Shown here: in pieces, positions 49,750 to 63,227 of the stretch | Layout of the letters: every line of letters begins with the position of its first letter | Position numbering within the stretch: position 1 is the stretch's first letter | Assembly (NCBI GenBank): GCA_963969595.1 | Contig: OZ018410.1 | Coordinates: 41,955,413-42,019,412 of the forward strand | From: Neckera pumila | Lineage: Eukaryota > Streptophyta > Bryopsida > Hypnales > Neckeraceae | Direction of reading: 5' to 3' | DNA: 64,000 bases | Made by a program: the position numbers and the translations under genes | Notes under the pieces: model-generated | Seen by the model: the letters and a program-made list of their open reading frames with translations, nothing else | Database searches by the model: none | Told to the model about the DNA's origin: nothing

Positions 49750-52700
49750 TTAAGAACCACCTAATGTCCATTTTGTAGCTATTTATAGTGGTGATTCTTG
49801 ATGCCCGTGCAATTTTAGAGCTTTTTACCTTAGTAGGCACTCTCCATCAATTTAAAAAAATATATATATATTTTAGATAGTGTAGAAAGTGATCTTCACT
49901 AGAGTGACCAAGCTATTTATATCCATGAAAGCTACACTAAATAGTGCAATTAGGTTGTCTTACCTTAGGTAAATTGTCTCATGACTCAATGGTAGTACAC
50001 ATGGAGCTCATGCAACTCTTTGGACCGAGCCTTGAACTAGTGCACTAATCTTTGTCACACCCATAGCTCTGGATTGAATGCATCATTATACAACAACATT
50101 GAATATTTATATAGTGTGGATTATTGAGGTAGTAGTGTGAGGTCACCTATTTAGTGTACAATTTAATGATGAAAATCCATTTACCCATCCAAAAAAAATA
50201 TACATTCATCCACAATAGAGCAATCCCGTTCCAAAATTTGGTATCAATTTAGAGATTTCATCCACTGGAAAGGAAGAATATTTTGTTAAATATTTCCTTT
50301 AAAAAATTAAATCTCTGTTTAATGAAGATTCGCTCAAAAAAATTTGTACTCCCATGTGGCTCCAACTTGCTCAAGAAGTCAACATTCTTACCCAAATTTC
50401 CATATATGCCACTTACATTCTCTTTTAGTAAGTTACATACTTATTTGGGAAGCCATCAATGCATGTACGAGGAAGCCTTAATCTTTTAATGACCGGTTGA
50501 CCACTTTTTGGTTGAATATTGGATTCTTTGTCTTATACTGCCTTCAATACATGGTATTTGAAAAAATGAAAAGAGTAACGCAAATAGAGCTTCAGCATGC
50601 GCTCCAAACAAATCTAGTTTCAAAGAATTTTGTGCAGTAACAAGGTAGTTGTGCTTGTCCAAAGACAAGAGGGCCCACCTAAGTCATACCTTCTAAGTCG
50701 CATATATATTCAACAATTCTTGTGATTCTATTTGAAATTGACGCCTAAGAACAATAGAGACGTTGCTTAGCAATCCCATAAATTGTGGAGGCATGTTTCA
50801 AAAGTTAAGGGCAATAATGTATTATGCTGCTTCAACTTGAAGGCTACTTCAATGCATCGCACTTTGAAGATCACTCACAACAAATTGCACCGTCAAATTA
50901 TGTTCACTTTTTTTTTTTTTTTTTCGGATAAAGCCTACAACATCAATTCCTATGGTCTGATCTAGGATTACTTCCTTGGAGTAGTGATGAATTTTTTCTT
51001 TTCCAAATTTGTATTCAAAAATTAGGCTCGCCCCCCAAATCAACCATGGTCACTAAAGGGTTAACCAGGTCTTTTTTTTTACTTCTTTAAAAAGAGCCAA
51101 GATGACGATCCTTTAATTTGGTGAAGCATTGTATTTCTACATTCATCCTTTTTTTTAACCAAAAAAGACTTTATATTTATATACTTTTCATCCGAATTTG
51201 GCAACTTCATCCATATTTTAAGTAAAAATGAAAAATTCATGACAAAAGAAGACTATTTTATTTGGCAAAAAAATAGAGATTTATTTTGAAATGGTGCAAT
51301 CTAGCCTCATGGTGCCCCCAAAAGGATTGGTCATGCCAAAGTGTGTGAGTGTAGAATATGAATATTGACCGAGAAAGCCTTCAAAACTTCGGAGGGCCAC
51401 TGAACAATGGAGGGTCAAATTCATTTTTCCAACATTCAAAAATCAATGTAATTAAACTACTCCAAGATTTCATAGCTAACATAATTCACCAATATATAGT
51501 CTATTGAATGTGCATTTCCAACTCGAGAGAGGACAAAATACATATCTTGAACCATTTTGGGGCTTAACCCCTAAGAGAATCAACGTGGATGAGGAGTGTT
51601 CTCAAGAACTTAGTTGAAAGCTTTGCAAAATGGTAGATGAAGGACTTCCAAGAATGTTAAAAATTAATTACTGCATTCTTTGTTCTACAAGTATCTTTTA
51701 GAATTATAACTCCAAAGTCCCTTTTTCAACTCTTTTTCATTTTCCATTGAATATGGCTTTTTCAAGCACCGCATTCAAGCTGCAAAACCAAAGCACTATT
51801 CATTGTTTACTTTTGCAATCTTGACCAAATTTTGGAGGGTCAAGTAGCAAGATTCATGCCCACTTCAAGGAGATTTTTGATTCTACTTTGGATTGCCATT
51901 GTCAATCACGGTAATGTCATTTAAGCTTAAAGATCTAAGTATACCATTGGAGGGATACAAAATGAATTTGACAAGACTTTACTTTAGAGCTCTGTGTTCA
52001 TTGTCATAAATATGGACTTTAAAGCACTTAGCGAATAATTTGAAAGTGAACAATTAAAGATTCAAAATAGCTTCTAATTTCTTCATGTTGATGACCTTCT
52101 TTCTCTTCTTTGACTTCTTTCCCAACTATTGCCAATTTAATCCTAAAATGATGGGCATATGACCACAAAGTTCACTTAAACTTCAAAATCCTTTACTATA
52201 GATTTTTCAATTTGGAGCCCATTGAGATAACCACACTTATTTGAGTCAAAAGATTGAGCAATTAAGCATTGTTTCTATGTGAAAACCATTCAACTATTAT
52301 TTTTTAATTTACTTGTCGTTTATTTTATTTAAAACTGTAATAAGCATTGTTTCACCTTGCTTGTAATTTTGACCGATGTTATAAAACTAGATTTTTTACA
52401 AATTTATTATCATTTTAATAATCATCCTTAAATATTATATATATGAGTTAATTTATAAGTGGACCTCTAATTTTATGCATCCTCTTGTTAATTTTCTTGG
52501 CTATTGTTTTTTTGACCATTTTGATTATTCATGCTCTTGGTGTGCTACAATGATATAGATATACATTTATCTTTATTGTTTCCTTTGACTTTGTATTTAC
52601 AAATATTTCATGAAAGAATGAGTATGACAAATACATATAATGTAGAATATAATTGGATACAACTATAATGATTTTACTTTAGTGGCTTCCAAATGCTCAT

Positions 52701-53639
52701 TTGAATTTCACGGGGAATTTCAAATACTTCTATATAGAAATTAGGAAATTTTCACAATATTTGGACTTGCTATAGTGCAAATATTGTTTTAATGATATTA
52801 TGTGTAATTGTTAGATAAACAATTTGGAATTCAAATTAAGGTAAAGACCAATTTAACAAATTCTAAACTTCCAAAGTCCAAAAAGAACATTGCATCTACA
52901 TTTGAATGATGAAATCATAATGTATATACAGTCCAAATGTAGATTTTTGAATTAGAATGGATTATAATCATTATTTTGGATTAATAAGAATTTAAAAAAA
53001 TAAAAAATAGACAAGTGTCGGTTGTCAGCCAATACATTTTTAATTACAAGAATCTGTTTATAATACCTGAATAAGTCCAAAATTAACTAAATTGGTCTTA
53101 AATAGTTTTTAATTTAATTAAAGGAAGAAATTAAAATAAGCATTTTGTACCAAGTGAAAAATTTGACAATTATTTTGTTTGATTTTGAATCTTAGTTATT
53201 AAACCTAGTCACATATTAGCCTCAACTTAATAAAATTCTCTATATTTTCATAACTCTAATTTGTCATACTCCTTGATCTTGATTATTAACAACTTATGAG
53301 TCAACACTCTTTACATTACAGTTCTTTGTAGAGCACCATATGTTCTACATAATCATGTACTTTAAGATTCACTAAAATCGTGGAAAAATCCCTACAGGAC
53401 AACAAAGCAACTGAAGTGCACAATGTGTCCTTTAGTAGCTATCTAGTGCACACAATGTTGAACTAGTTTGCAATCACCTTCTACATACTGAAATAGAACA
53501 ACCTCTAATACTCTCATTTTCCACACTTGATACACGCTTGAGAGAAGCATTATGATAGACTTCAAGATGCACAATGCAATACCCACAAAAGTTTGTCGCT
53601 GACGTGACTTGAGGTTGTGTGCAATTGTCATTAGCTTAA

Positions 53640-54306
53640 ATGACTCAAATATTTCATAAGGGAACACCAGACAGTACATGTGTTTCAAACAATAGGTCGA
53701 GACTGTGGTGGCTTCTTGTTACTGAACCCGAGGCGCTAAAGGAACATGAATTGGTGAAAGATGTTCAAGACAGTTTCTTACTTCAAAGACAAACCCTCGT
53801 TAATTTTCTCATGTCCCTGTGACTTAGTCTATGAACTCAGCATGACTGAAATGTCATAAAATTTCCTTGCATCGTCTGAGAGTCAGTCGACCTCGTCCCT
53901 CTTCTCACGCTCCTGCTTTGAGGCATTTCTGAATTGTGCAGATCTTCTGAATGGACATGGAACAAGAGATTCTTCAGAGGCTGCCTCACTAACAGCCTTG
54001 CAAATGGAGTTCAGTTTCTTTCAAGGCATAATCTTCAACTCACCTCAAGTAGATGGGACCCAATCAGCCTACACGAAGCGGGGATTTTTGACCGAGTGTG
54101 TTCCACAATCTCGCAGGCTGAGAGAGAAGAATTTGTCGAGGAAAACATATTTTTAATTGAGGAGATTCCTGTAAGGCTTCGAAGTCACTTGACTTGTGAA
54201 TGCGTTTGAAACGTACTGCTCATATTGCATTTGAACTCCCGATTTAATTTTTGATTACTTGCAGGTACTAATTGCAGGTGAAATTCTCCAACTTGGCGCT
54301 CGCTAG
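53640..54306 (+). pseudogene. Coding-like remnant of unknown protein, unit 3
   Basis: Copy of the 13568-14234 region with no differences noticed. Confidence 0.3.
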
Positions 54307-54955
54307 CTCCCTAACGTGGAGTGAATGGGTTGTTCGTTGTTTCGTTCGATCGAGTTCTCAGTTATTCTTTGAAGAATAACTGTCCTTTTTCACTGACAAT
54401 CCTTTGACGGAAGAGAATTCGGAATTTTTGATCGCATATGGATGGTCTTTCTATGTATGGAGCAGTCGAAGGTATGAGGGTTGTATGAAGGGTGCATCTG
54501 CTAGTAATTTATTAACAGAACACAGGCTCAGTGCTACTGCTTGCAACAATGAATGGCTGACACAAAACTATCTGTGTACATGATATGTTATGAACTTCAT
54601 ACCTCAAGTTGTAGCCACAGATCTAGACAAGGGCTAATCCTTCATTCTTTGGGGATGTCCGCAGCTCCAATACTATCATCGTAATCTGTCAAGGCAACAA
54701 ACATTGACAGCAACAAGACTGGTTGCAAAAGAGAAGGAATTCTTTGCTTTTGAAATTCCATTCATGGTTTATATATCTCGTATGAAGCCCAGAGTGACCG
54801 AACTAGAAATCGAAAGTTGACCTTCCATGGCAGTAGTTGATTGCAGTATACTTCTACCGTCAAAAAATACGGAGTACATGACTTTATTTATCCTTCCTAT
54901 TGATACTTTTTTGGAAGTGGTTTGGGGTTATATGATATGAGTACTTCGGGGTTAA

Positions 54956-55774
54956 CCCCTAACTGCCTAAGCAACCAAATATGGTCGCTCCAAAATTTCA
55001 GGCTCATTTAGGTACGGGCAGTTAAATTCCTTTGACCGGTTAAAAAATTTTCATGGGCGGTATTGAAGGTTAACTATTGGAAACTTTTATTTTTCACTAA
55101 AAAAGGCAAATATTTGATTTTTGAGAGGACCTGAAAAGCATATATGCCTCATTGAGGAAGAGTAAAGTTTACAAATTTTATTTGGTTTCTCGGCTTTAAG
55201 CAAAGCTTGCCAATTTTTACTTGAATTGAGATCTAAAAAATTCTATTTATTCATTTGCTTTGAAAATGGTCCCAATGGAAAGATTAAATTGTTTTCATGA
55301 TTTTCACCGTTGAAAATTTAAACATGCAAGTGTTGATTTGGAGTTATTTGCGATTTCTACTTATAAAAAAAATTGCATTTCAACAATTGCAAGGTGGATT
55401 GTGTAATGACTTTGATAGCTTTTCATGTGAAATTAAGTTTTTTGAAAGTGTATTATAGTGTGCTAACATAATTTGTAGTTGTTCATGTCACCTCCAATCC
55501 CCAAAATTATTTATATGCAAATTTCTCAAACATTGTGGGGAAGGGCAGCATACTAAAAATAGAAAACATACATTTCTCTTGTTATGATCTCACAACTCCT
55601 ATGCAATTTTGCACTCAAAATTGGTATACATACTAATAAGGTAGCTCTTTAAACATCTGTAAGGTTAGATTTTGATATAAGAAAAAAACCAATCTGCGTC
55701 ATTGGGAATAACTAGAAGTCCATGCTCTTTTTTCATAGGAAGAACACACTTGGAAAAGCTTAGGCACTTAGGGG
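54956..55774 (+). mobile_element. TTAA-flanked element family 2, unit 3
   Basis: Same element, TTAA sites and TIRs as in unit 1. Confidence 0.75.
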
Positions 55775-57194
55775 TTAATAACTCTGGCAAATTTAAAAAG
55801 AAATCGTTTTTTTTTTAATCAAGTGTCTGGGGACTTGAATTCGTGACTGTGAGGCAGTTGATTGGGTTCGGACATTGTGAAATTTGATACGACTCTGCAG
55901 AACTGAGAATGCTGCCTGAAGTGGAGCTTCTGGCGAGGAGCCGCTCCCGAGGAAGAACCTAACAATCGAAATTTCAAAACTCTCCCTGAGCCTTCACGGC
56001 TTGAGAGCTACAGTACGACAACGAACCAGATTTCGAACTACAGTACTGCAGTGAAGTGAATGGGTTCCCAGCACACCCGGCCTCGGGCAGTATTCAATTT
56101 ACCATAGCGTCAATGGAAAGAACAAAATATGTGATCCAATGCATTGTGGGTTGAATTCTTTGATTCCCAAGGGAAGGAGGGTGTGCCACATACTCCTAAA
56201 AAAGTGGAGGCGACTTTTCTGTTAATTGTTTGGTTTCTGTGAGACAGTTTGTGATTTAAAAGCTATTCTGAAATCTACTTCCCAAACCCTAAACGATGAG
56301 CTCACAAGGTTGCCCCAGTCAATAGGTTCTCTCTGGCACGACCCCGGTCTTCCTCCGACTACTGTACACTGTAGCAGTTCCGACAAAATATGACGAAGGT
56401 CCGATAAGTCCAAACACCAAAGCAGGTTTTTTGGTTTGGAAGTCATTGTTTAAGTGAATTTCGGGACTGTAGCAAGTCCCATATGTATCAGTTATGGGGA
56501 AGCTGAGAAGCTAGCAGCAAGTGTGTGCTCTTCACAGGCAAGCATCACGTCTGTTCATCGTCGAATTTCTGAAATCGAAAGCAAATTTCGCACCACGTGC
56601 TTGTTGGCGGATTGGTGAGAGGAACTTTGCGCTTGATTTGCACGGAGGAGGCAACTGGGTGAGCACAAGAAGCTGTCGGAGGTTTCGGGGTTTGGGGCTC
56701 TCCTCACAAGATCGAAATCGAGGCCGTAAGGTACGTACAATCTGATCTGTTTGTTCCCAGCCGTATTTCGTTTGTTAGTCAGTTTGCAATTGCGTCTTGT
56801 TGAAAACCATTTCAAACGAAGCCGACACGCGATTTGCACTTGATAAGAGGAGCCTCTTGGGGTACAATAGAACCCTGACAGTGTTTGTGGCGAGGTGTTT
56901 GCAATTGTACTTCTAGAGTGAGTTTCGGTACTCTCCTGTTTCCATGCTCCATTTTCGCAGCCGGTTTACCTCTGAGGCTATGTTTCAAACTCCATGTGTG
57001 CCGAATCAACGAGCACACGTGGGATCTCTTATCTTTCGTTTTTGATTGATCTCCAATTGGACTTGGTCGTCTTTCTCATATGTGTTTCTCCGTTTCAGGT
57101 TTTATTCAGTGCCAAGGCCCAAGACTTGCTTCTGTGTAAAGAAGTCGCACTCTAACCAACTCGGCGTTGTGTCCAAGTAAGAACTCCAGCAGAA

Positions 57195-58926
57195 ATGAGG
57201 ACTGAGATGGATGACCCCATGGTTTTGGAGAGCCTTCTTCCATACCCGAAGGATCTGGATAGGAGCGTTTTGGCAGCGCGAGCACGGGAGATGCAGGAAG
57301 CTGTGTCAAAAACTGGTGTTTTCGAGATTTCTGTCTTTGACTCACCAGCCTCCGGTGATACGCAAGTTACAGACCAAGGTAAGGCACATGTGCAACTTTT
57401 GCAGTATGAAATATATTTGCGATGAATACAGCCTTCTATTGGCACTTGAAATCGATGTGCATCGATTCCATGCTCATGTGTCTTGCATTGCTAAGTAAGT
57501 CTGATCCTGTGAAGCTAACTTGTTCTTGTACTCTTTTGTGCTTTTTGTTTCAGTCGTTGGGATGGAGAGTTTGCCCCCTTGTCTGACTCACAGCCCGGTA
57601 GGCGACGACATGAGCAAGCATGGAGACGGAGCTCAAACTGAATCTACTCAGAAACAGGAGCTTGCTCTTCCCACGAAGCCCAGCGAAGGAGGCAGGGTCA
57701 TTGAGCTGCCCTTGGAGTGTTCGTCGTTTTCGTCTCCAAACTCGGGGAACTTCAATGACAATGCAGTCGAAGGGACAGTCGTGGCCCAGAAGACGCGCAC
57801 GATTCGTGGGAAGAATTGGCGTGAAAAGGAGACAGATGACTTGCTGAGAGCATTTTTGAACACCAAGAAGGTGTGTACTCGAATGGAGCAGGGCACTGCT
57901 AGTGAACCATTTTGGGATGCCGTAGCCAAGGCGGTGCCAGGCAGGATGTGGCATGACTGTCAAGGGAGGATGGACACGATCAAGAGGTTATTCAGCACAA
58001 TAAAGAAACACTGTGATGAGCATCGGAAGGAGTTCAAAGAGCTCGATGAAAAGGACTTTGGCACCATGAAGGTGTCACCTCGGTTTTCAGAATCTTGGTA
58101 CAATCAGATTCGCGATGACTGCCCACCCAGACCCAAGAAGAAATTGAAAACGAATGGAGCGGGAAGCTCATCAAAGAGCACTGCTTTCGTACCAGACACC
58201 TCAACTATGGGTAAAGCAAATAGCTTGTCCTGCCCCTGTCTATCTCATGTGTTGGATGCAATGCTAGTTAACCCTTCACCGTACAGGTGAACTTTGGGCC
58301 TTTCCCTACAACAATCTGAACAATTGCGCCACATCTATTTTCGTTTGAGCTCCAAATCAAGTGCCCAAAACTCAAATGTCAATAGATTCGGTGATTACAC
58401 AAGAAGCAGCAATCCTAGTTCACCTATATGGTCACCTGTATGTTCAACGGAACCTCTATTGGGATGTATGGTTGATGGGGCCTCTACTTGACCTTCTGCT
58501 TTGACATTTATAACTCTGTTTTTTGGATGTTGTTGTCTGATATTGTTGAAAATTTGACTTGCAGGTCTCCTGCCACCCGTCCTTGGCGAGCTAGCGATGG
58601 TGGTATGTGCCTCACCCGACGCTTGTCTGTTAAAGTTAGTGTTGAGTTTCGTGTTTTCCTTGTATGAATGTGGTGTCATGACGTGGGTCTTTCGAAGCAC
58701 GAATACAAGCTTGCTAGTCGTTCATGGAGCTACGATAGAATTAGCTTCTATTTTCTGTCCTCAGCAGGTCATTGCTCCGAAGTTCACGTTCTTGGGAATG
58801 TGGTCAACTTTCGAGAAGGAGAGGTCTTTGACAGTTTCGATCTTGAACTTTTTGAGTTTCAGTTCTATGTTCCAAGTAGTTTGTCGTGGCATCCTGACTT
58901 CTAGTTTAAGCTGTTGTATATTTTGA
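57195..58926 (+). CDS. Myb/SANT-like (trihelix-type) DNA-binding protein, copy C
   Basis: Exons 57195-57378, 57554-58210, 58565-58602 and 58765-58926. It differs from copies A and B by Glu196 to Asp (MWHDCQ) and Leu211 to Ile (FSTIKK), both conservative and both inside the DNA-binding domain, and shares the Met to Leu change in the last exon with copy B. All splice sites are intact. Confidence 0.65.
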
Positions 58927-59040
58927 TTTTTGAAGCTTGGTATTAATTATTGATGATCTTGGCTTTTCCCACTTTTTTTGTGCCTGTACTTAGGGTTGCC
59001 CAATGTTTCTTTATTGAATTTGACTGTTTCCTGATTTTTG

Positions 59041-59244
59041 TTCTTCTCTTGTATTCGTTTTATTTTCTTCCACACTCTTCTTGAATCTCTTCTGTTCTCT
59101 GAGCACTTCTCATTCCTTCTCTGTTTCTCGTTCCTTCTCCTCTCTTCTCTTTTTTCCTCTTCTCATCTCTTCTTCGTTCTCTTCTGTTGTTTCATTTTGA
59201 TTTTTGACTGCTTTCTCTCTTTCTTTCTTCTTTTCTTTGTTTTC
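59041..59244 (+). repeat. CT-rich polypyrimidine tract, unit 4
   Basis: Same tract and same length as in the other units. Confidence 0.8.
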
Positions 59245-59248
59245 GGAA

Positions 59249-59668
59249 ATGGGGAGGAGGGAGGTGATTGTTTTTTGCAGAGGAGGCCAGAATACAGAGT
59301 TGGCATCCAACAGAAAGAATTCGTGTCTACTCGATGCCAAGGAAGGAGCCCCAGTTGCTACTGTAATCTGAATCACTTCCAGTAGTGAGATTGACTCCCA
59401 CAAGGCGGATATTGGAATCAAAGGCGGCAGCGAGCTCTGTGACATCAAGCTTTGTCATGCTCTGTCTGTGACTTACAAGCGAGGAGCTGGGGCTAGTAGT
59501 GGTAGAGATACTATAGTCTGAAGAGTGAAGGAGGGACATGGAGGAAGCATCAAAGTGAAGAGTATTCAGAGGATGGCTATCTCATCGCCTCCAGCTGGGC
59601 TTCGGGATTCCGGGGTTTCTGTTCAGAAGGAACTCTGTTTTTTGTTTTTTTTTCAAAGAATCGAGTGA
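59249..59668 (+). pseudogene. Reading frame broken by two TGA codons, unit 4
   Basis: Identical in structure to unit 2; both internal TGA codons are conserved. Confidence 0.35.
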
Positions 59669-59804
59669 ATAGTATTTCCGGGTATGTTAGCCATCCTCTG
59701 ATTTTGACTTTGACTTTGACTTATACTCCGACTTCATAACCATAGCAGTTAAGTTAATATCTGCGTCACGTTCCTCCCAGGCCTTTGGTCCAGTGACGCA
59801 GCCA

Positions 59805-60101
59805 ATGGAGGACCCACCAGCCTGTCAGGTGGCGGACCCCCTCCACCAAGTACCCCAGAACGCAGCTGTGGCTGAGGGTTTCATCGAAGATCTGTTTACA
59901 GACCCCCTCCATCAGCAGCAAGCTCCTCCAGGACCCCAGAACGCAGATGTGGCTGAGGATTGCATATATATCGATGATCTATTGGCGAATTTTGACCTTG
60001 AAACCATACCCCCCTGGTGTAAGAGCGATTGCCGGTTGCGCTTTTGTGCAACCGATCTTCAGTCTGTGCCACAGAAGAAGAAAGAAGAAGAAGAAGACTA
60101 A
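59805..60101 (+). CDS. Short acidic Pro/Gln-rich ORF, unit 4 (intact)
   Basis: Same protein sequence as in unit 2. The Myb/SANT gene that would supply its upstream exons ends at 58926. Confidence 0.4.
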   Translation: MEDPPACQVADPLHQVPQNAAVAEGFIEDLFTDPLHQQQAPPGPQNADVAEDCIYIDDLLANFDLETIPPWCKSDCRLRFCATDLQSVPQKKKEEEED

Positions 60102-61139
60102 GACAGGACATCCCTTAACAGGGCCCCATCTTTTCTAAACCTTACTTTGTAGTCATCAAAGAATTGAAACATGTCTCTACTAATTTATAGAGAAGTACAA
60201 AGCAGTCTCAAACATTCTTGGAAGTGACATAATATTGCACTATGGTATTTGATAGTCATTTCTATATTCTCAAGTGTAATCCAGTGTGGTAAATAACCCT
60301 TGTAACAAAGCACAACAAAATGGAAAGATAACCCCAGTGCTTAGAATAAAACTTTTGCTCCATGTACTCCCAAAGAGGAATTTTAGATCTGAAGGCTGCG
60401 CCTCACCTGTGCCCGTCCCAAAGACAAAACAAACCAATGTCAAGTCAGTGAGGATGCACGAGGTGTCTTCAGCAACGGCCAATTGCTATCTATGTCACAG
60501 ATCTGCAAAAAACATAAAGGAGCCAAATGTTTCAAATCACAGAGCAAAAAGTATGAGCAATATCCTAAACACAATCCAAAATTTCAAATCAGTGAGCAAA
60601 GAAGGTGAGTAGTCTCTCAAATATAATCCAAGGACCTTTGCCATTCTTGTAAGATGTTAGCACTAGAAGATGAAGAGTCGACCACACCAGCTCTCAAGAA
60701 AATGCCCAACTTGCAATTGTCACAGTGAGAAATGAACAAACTATGGCATGAAAGCCACTATATGTTCACCAGTTTGCACTTGGGAGAGAGAAAACATGAG
60801 AGTGGTTCATACGTTTGCGGATTCAAAAAATGGGAGGGAAAAATTACAAAGTAGTGGCCATAAAGTGGTTGTATGACATTTTCCACTGGTCAGTAATTAT
60901 TCCACAAGTAGTGGTTACTGTAGCTTAATGAAGACTCACCCTTAGTGGGTGGGTGGGTGGTACTTCCCACCATGTAGGCAAATGTATAATTGAATAATTG
61001 AATCCTAAAGTTTGTCAAGTCACCTCAAGGTGAGATTAACCCATGTATGTAAAATACCTATGGTTATTTTAAACTTTTGTGATTGTTTTCAACACATATA
61101 AAGTATCTATATGTTTATAGACATGTGTAAGAACACAAA

Positions 61140-61200
<61 letters not shown>

Positions 61201-61432
61201 GATCTATATCATGTGGGACTTTTAAACTTATCGATGCTAATGAATAACAAATTAAAAAAATTAAAAAAACTATATTGATAAATCCAGGGCTTTATTATGA
61301 TAAAATTTTAGTCCATTTTTCAAATGGAACTAAACCATACCCTTATGATTTAGAAATGGTCAAAGGAATAACTTTACATATTTAGAAATTGCCCCAAAAT
61401 CGTATGAACTAATGTGAATAGTTTCTAGGCTG
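60102..61432. other. 1.3 kb block (unit 4 copy)
   Basis: As in unit 2, with a TA tract of intermediate length (61142-61197) and the shortest following GAA tract (61433-61447). Confidence 0.75.
61142..61197. repeat. TA microsatellite, unit 4
   Basis: Intermediate-length allele of the same TA locus. Confidence 0.95.
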
Positions 61433-62160
61433 AAGAAGAAGAAGAAGGTCTGCTTTGAATGAAGTGATTCCAGTTAGTTGCTGCTCCCACGGATCCTCCC
61501 TGCTGCGACGAATCGCCCCCCCCCACAGAATCAAAACTCAATCTGCTTATTAAATATCCAAGACCCTAAGATTTGGACCTTTGTTCCTCCATGACCTGAT
61601 TGTTTTGATCAAGCAGCCACCTGCTGTTTTCATCGTTTCGTTGTTTCAATTTCACAACATCCACCTACCAGTTCCGTCTCTGCCTCGCAGAACTTGGCAG
61701 CTCCTGGAAAGGATAAGTCGTATTATCTACAGTAGTTAGTACTCGCACCTACTGTTTGGCTGGAGGGCTCTTGAAGATTGTAGCGAAGACGAACTGTGTT
61801 CACAAGTTTTGAAGCTCGCCTGTGTGTACTTCGCGAGACTCTTGCTCCAGAGTCCGATTAAATAATCGTATCTTTTCACATTGGCTGCCATGTCTGTCGT
61901 TGTTCTTTTTTGGCGCATGGATGAATGTTGTTCATTCTTCTGGTTCAAACTCACCTCAAGAGCATAAGAGCTGAAGTTGCCAAAATACACGGCATGGTGA
62001 TCCATGAATGTAGCATTTTTTTTAATGTGCAAAGTCAAAATATGCTATGATGAGGGAATATCCAATTCGGATCCATTCACTTAAATTGCATTCAAGCAAC
62101 TCCCTTCAAAACATTGGATGAATATTTTATTAGTGCTTTTCATCTAATAGGCTTCTTTAA

Positions 62161-63079
62161 CCCCTAAAGGTCCATTGTCCCCTCGGGGGACAAAATGGAT
62201 TTTGGGCAGGCTCCTATGGTCTCAATATTTGTTGAAATTTTCTGAATTTTTTTTTGAAGATAGAGGATCACATTAGCTTTCCAAAAATGTAATTTTTATT
62301 TCAATCAGCGCCCGGTAGCAAAAGTTATGGTAGAAAAACTCCAAATTTTAGTTCGACGGGCAAAAAAAAACCTCACAAAAACTTTAAATCAAAATTTTTA
62401 AATTTTTTTTCATATAGATTTTATTTTCATCTACATGGGAAGCTTTGATTCATTCCATTTGGAATTGTTATGCAAAAGTTATAGACAATCTTATTTTTTG
62501 GGCAATTAGAGCATCTTCTTGAAAAAATAACTTGTAGGATTCATTTCTAAACTCAATTTTGACAATTTAAAAAAAAAAAGGTTGCACAAGGTTAATATTT
62601 CTTGCTAGAACAATCTCACCATTGAGATTAGTATATTTCAACCCTACCTTAGAGCTATTAATGATTTCATTTTTCCTTCAATTTTAAACCTACTTCTATT
62701 TAACAAATTCTTAATGAGTGAACTAAGTGTTTTTTTTTTGAATTTTTCTTCCTAGGTTCTCAACTCAATTGTTCATCATATAAAATTAGAAATTCAAAAT
62801 CATTAGAGCAAAAATTTTAAGTTAAAAAGGTTCAAAGCCAAAAAATGTAGTTGAACAAGGTGCAACAAACCTTGATTCTTTCACTTTAAATGTAAATATC
62901 TTGCAATTAACACGGTCAAAGTTTCTAAAATTCCTTCCACACATTCTTACACTAGTGTAGTACAAGATCCTATGGTTAAATATGCAAAAAACACATTAAA
63001 TTTTTTTTTTGCTCTTTGCAATAAAAAAAGGTAGTTTTGAGTGGTTTTTGGCAGAAAAATGGCCTTGGGCCTTTGGGGG
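62161..63079 (+). mobile_element. Intact TTAA-flanked family 1 element (919 bp), array edge
   Basis: Flanked by TTAA at 62157-62160 and 63080-63083. The left end is CCCCTAAAGGTCCA; the right end read inward is CCCCCAAAGGCCCA, 12 of 14 identical. Array units have a single TTAA at the same place (1997-2000, 22068-22071, 42119-42122) between matching flanks TAGGCTTC and AATCTTCCCAATTAACC. This establishes the insertion, its exact ends and the 4-bp TTAA duplication. No coding capacity, so non-autonomous. TTAA targets and CCC termini are characteristic of piggyBac elements. Confidence 0.85.
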
Positions 63080-63227
63080 TTAAAATCTTCCCAATTAACC
63101 GTGTAAGGACTTGGCCTCCCATGATCCAAGGTCGTGTCACCCAAATACTCTGATTATTGAACCAATAGGTTCATTCTTTTTTTCTACAATGAAGTCATCC
63201 CTGAGACCTTTTAAGTTTGTTGATTAA

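Larger units (their letters stand above)
38742..58792 (+). repeat. Tandem unit 3 (full length, 20.05 kb)
   Basis: Third unit, 30 bp longer than unit 2, almost entirely because of a longer TA microsatellite near 41094-41167. Private substitutions include several at 46540-46860, at 47618 and 48815, and two non-synonymous changes in the Myb/SANT exon (57957 and the codon for residue 211). These show that the units accumulate independent mutations. Confidence 0.95.
58793..61797 (+). repeat. Tandem unit 4 (partial; near-identity ends at 61797)
   Basis: The first 3.0 kb of a fourth unit, near-identical to units 2 and 3 through the CT tract, the acidic ORF, the 1.3 kb block and the GAA tract. Near-identity stops within one base of 61797, where a 10-bp insertion and dense substitutions begin. 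The junction reads as a conversion or crossover boundary between a homogenised array unit and an older diverged unit. Confidence 0.9.
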
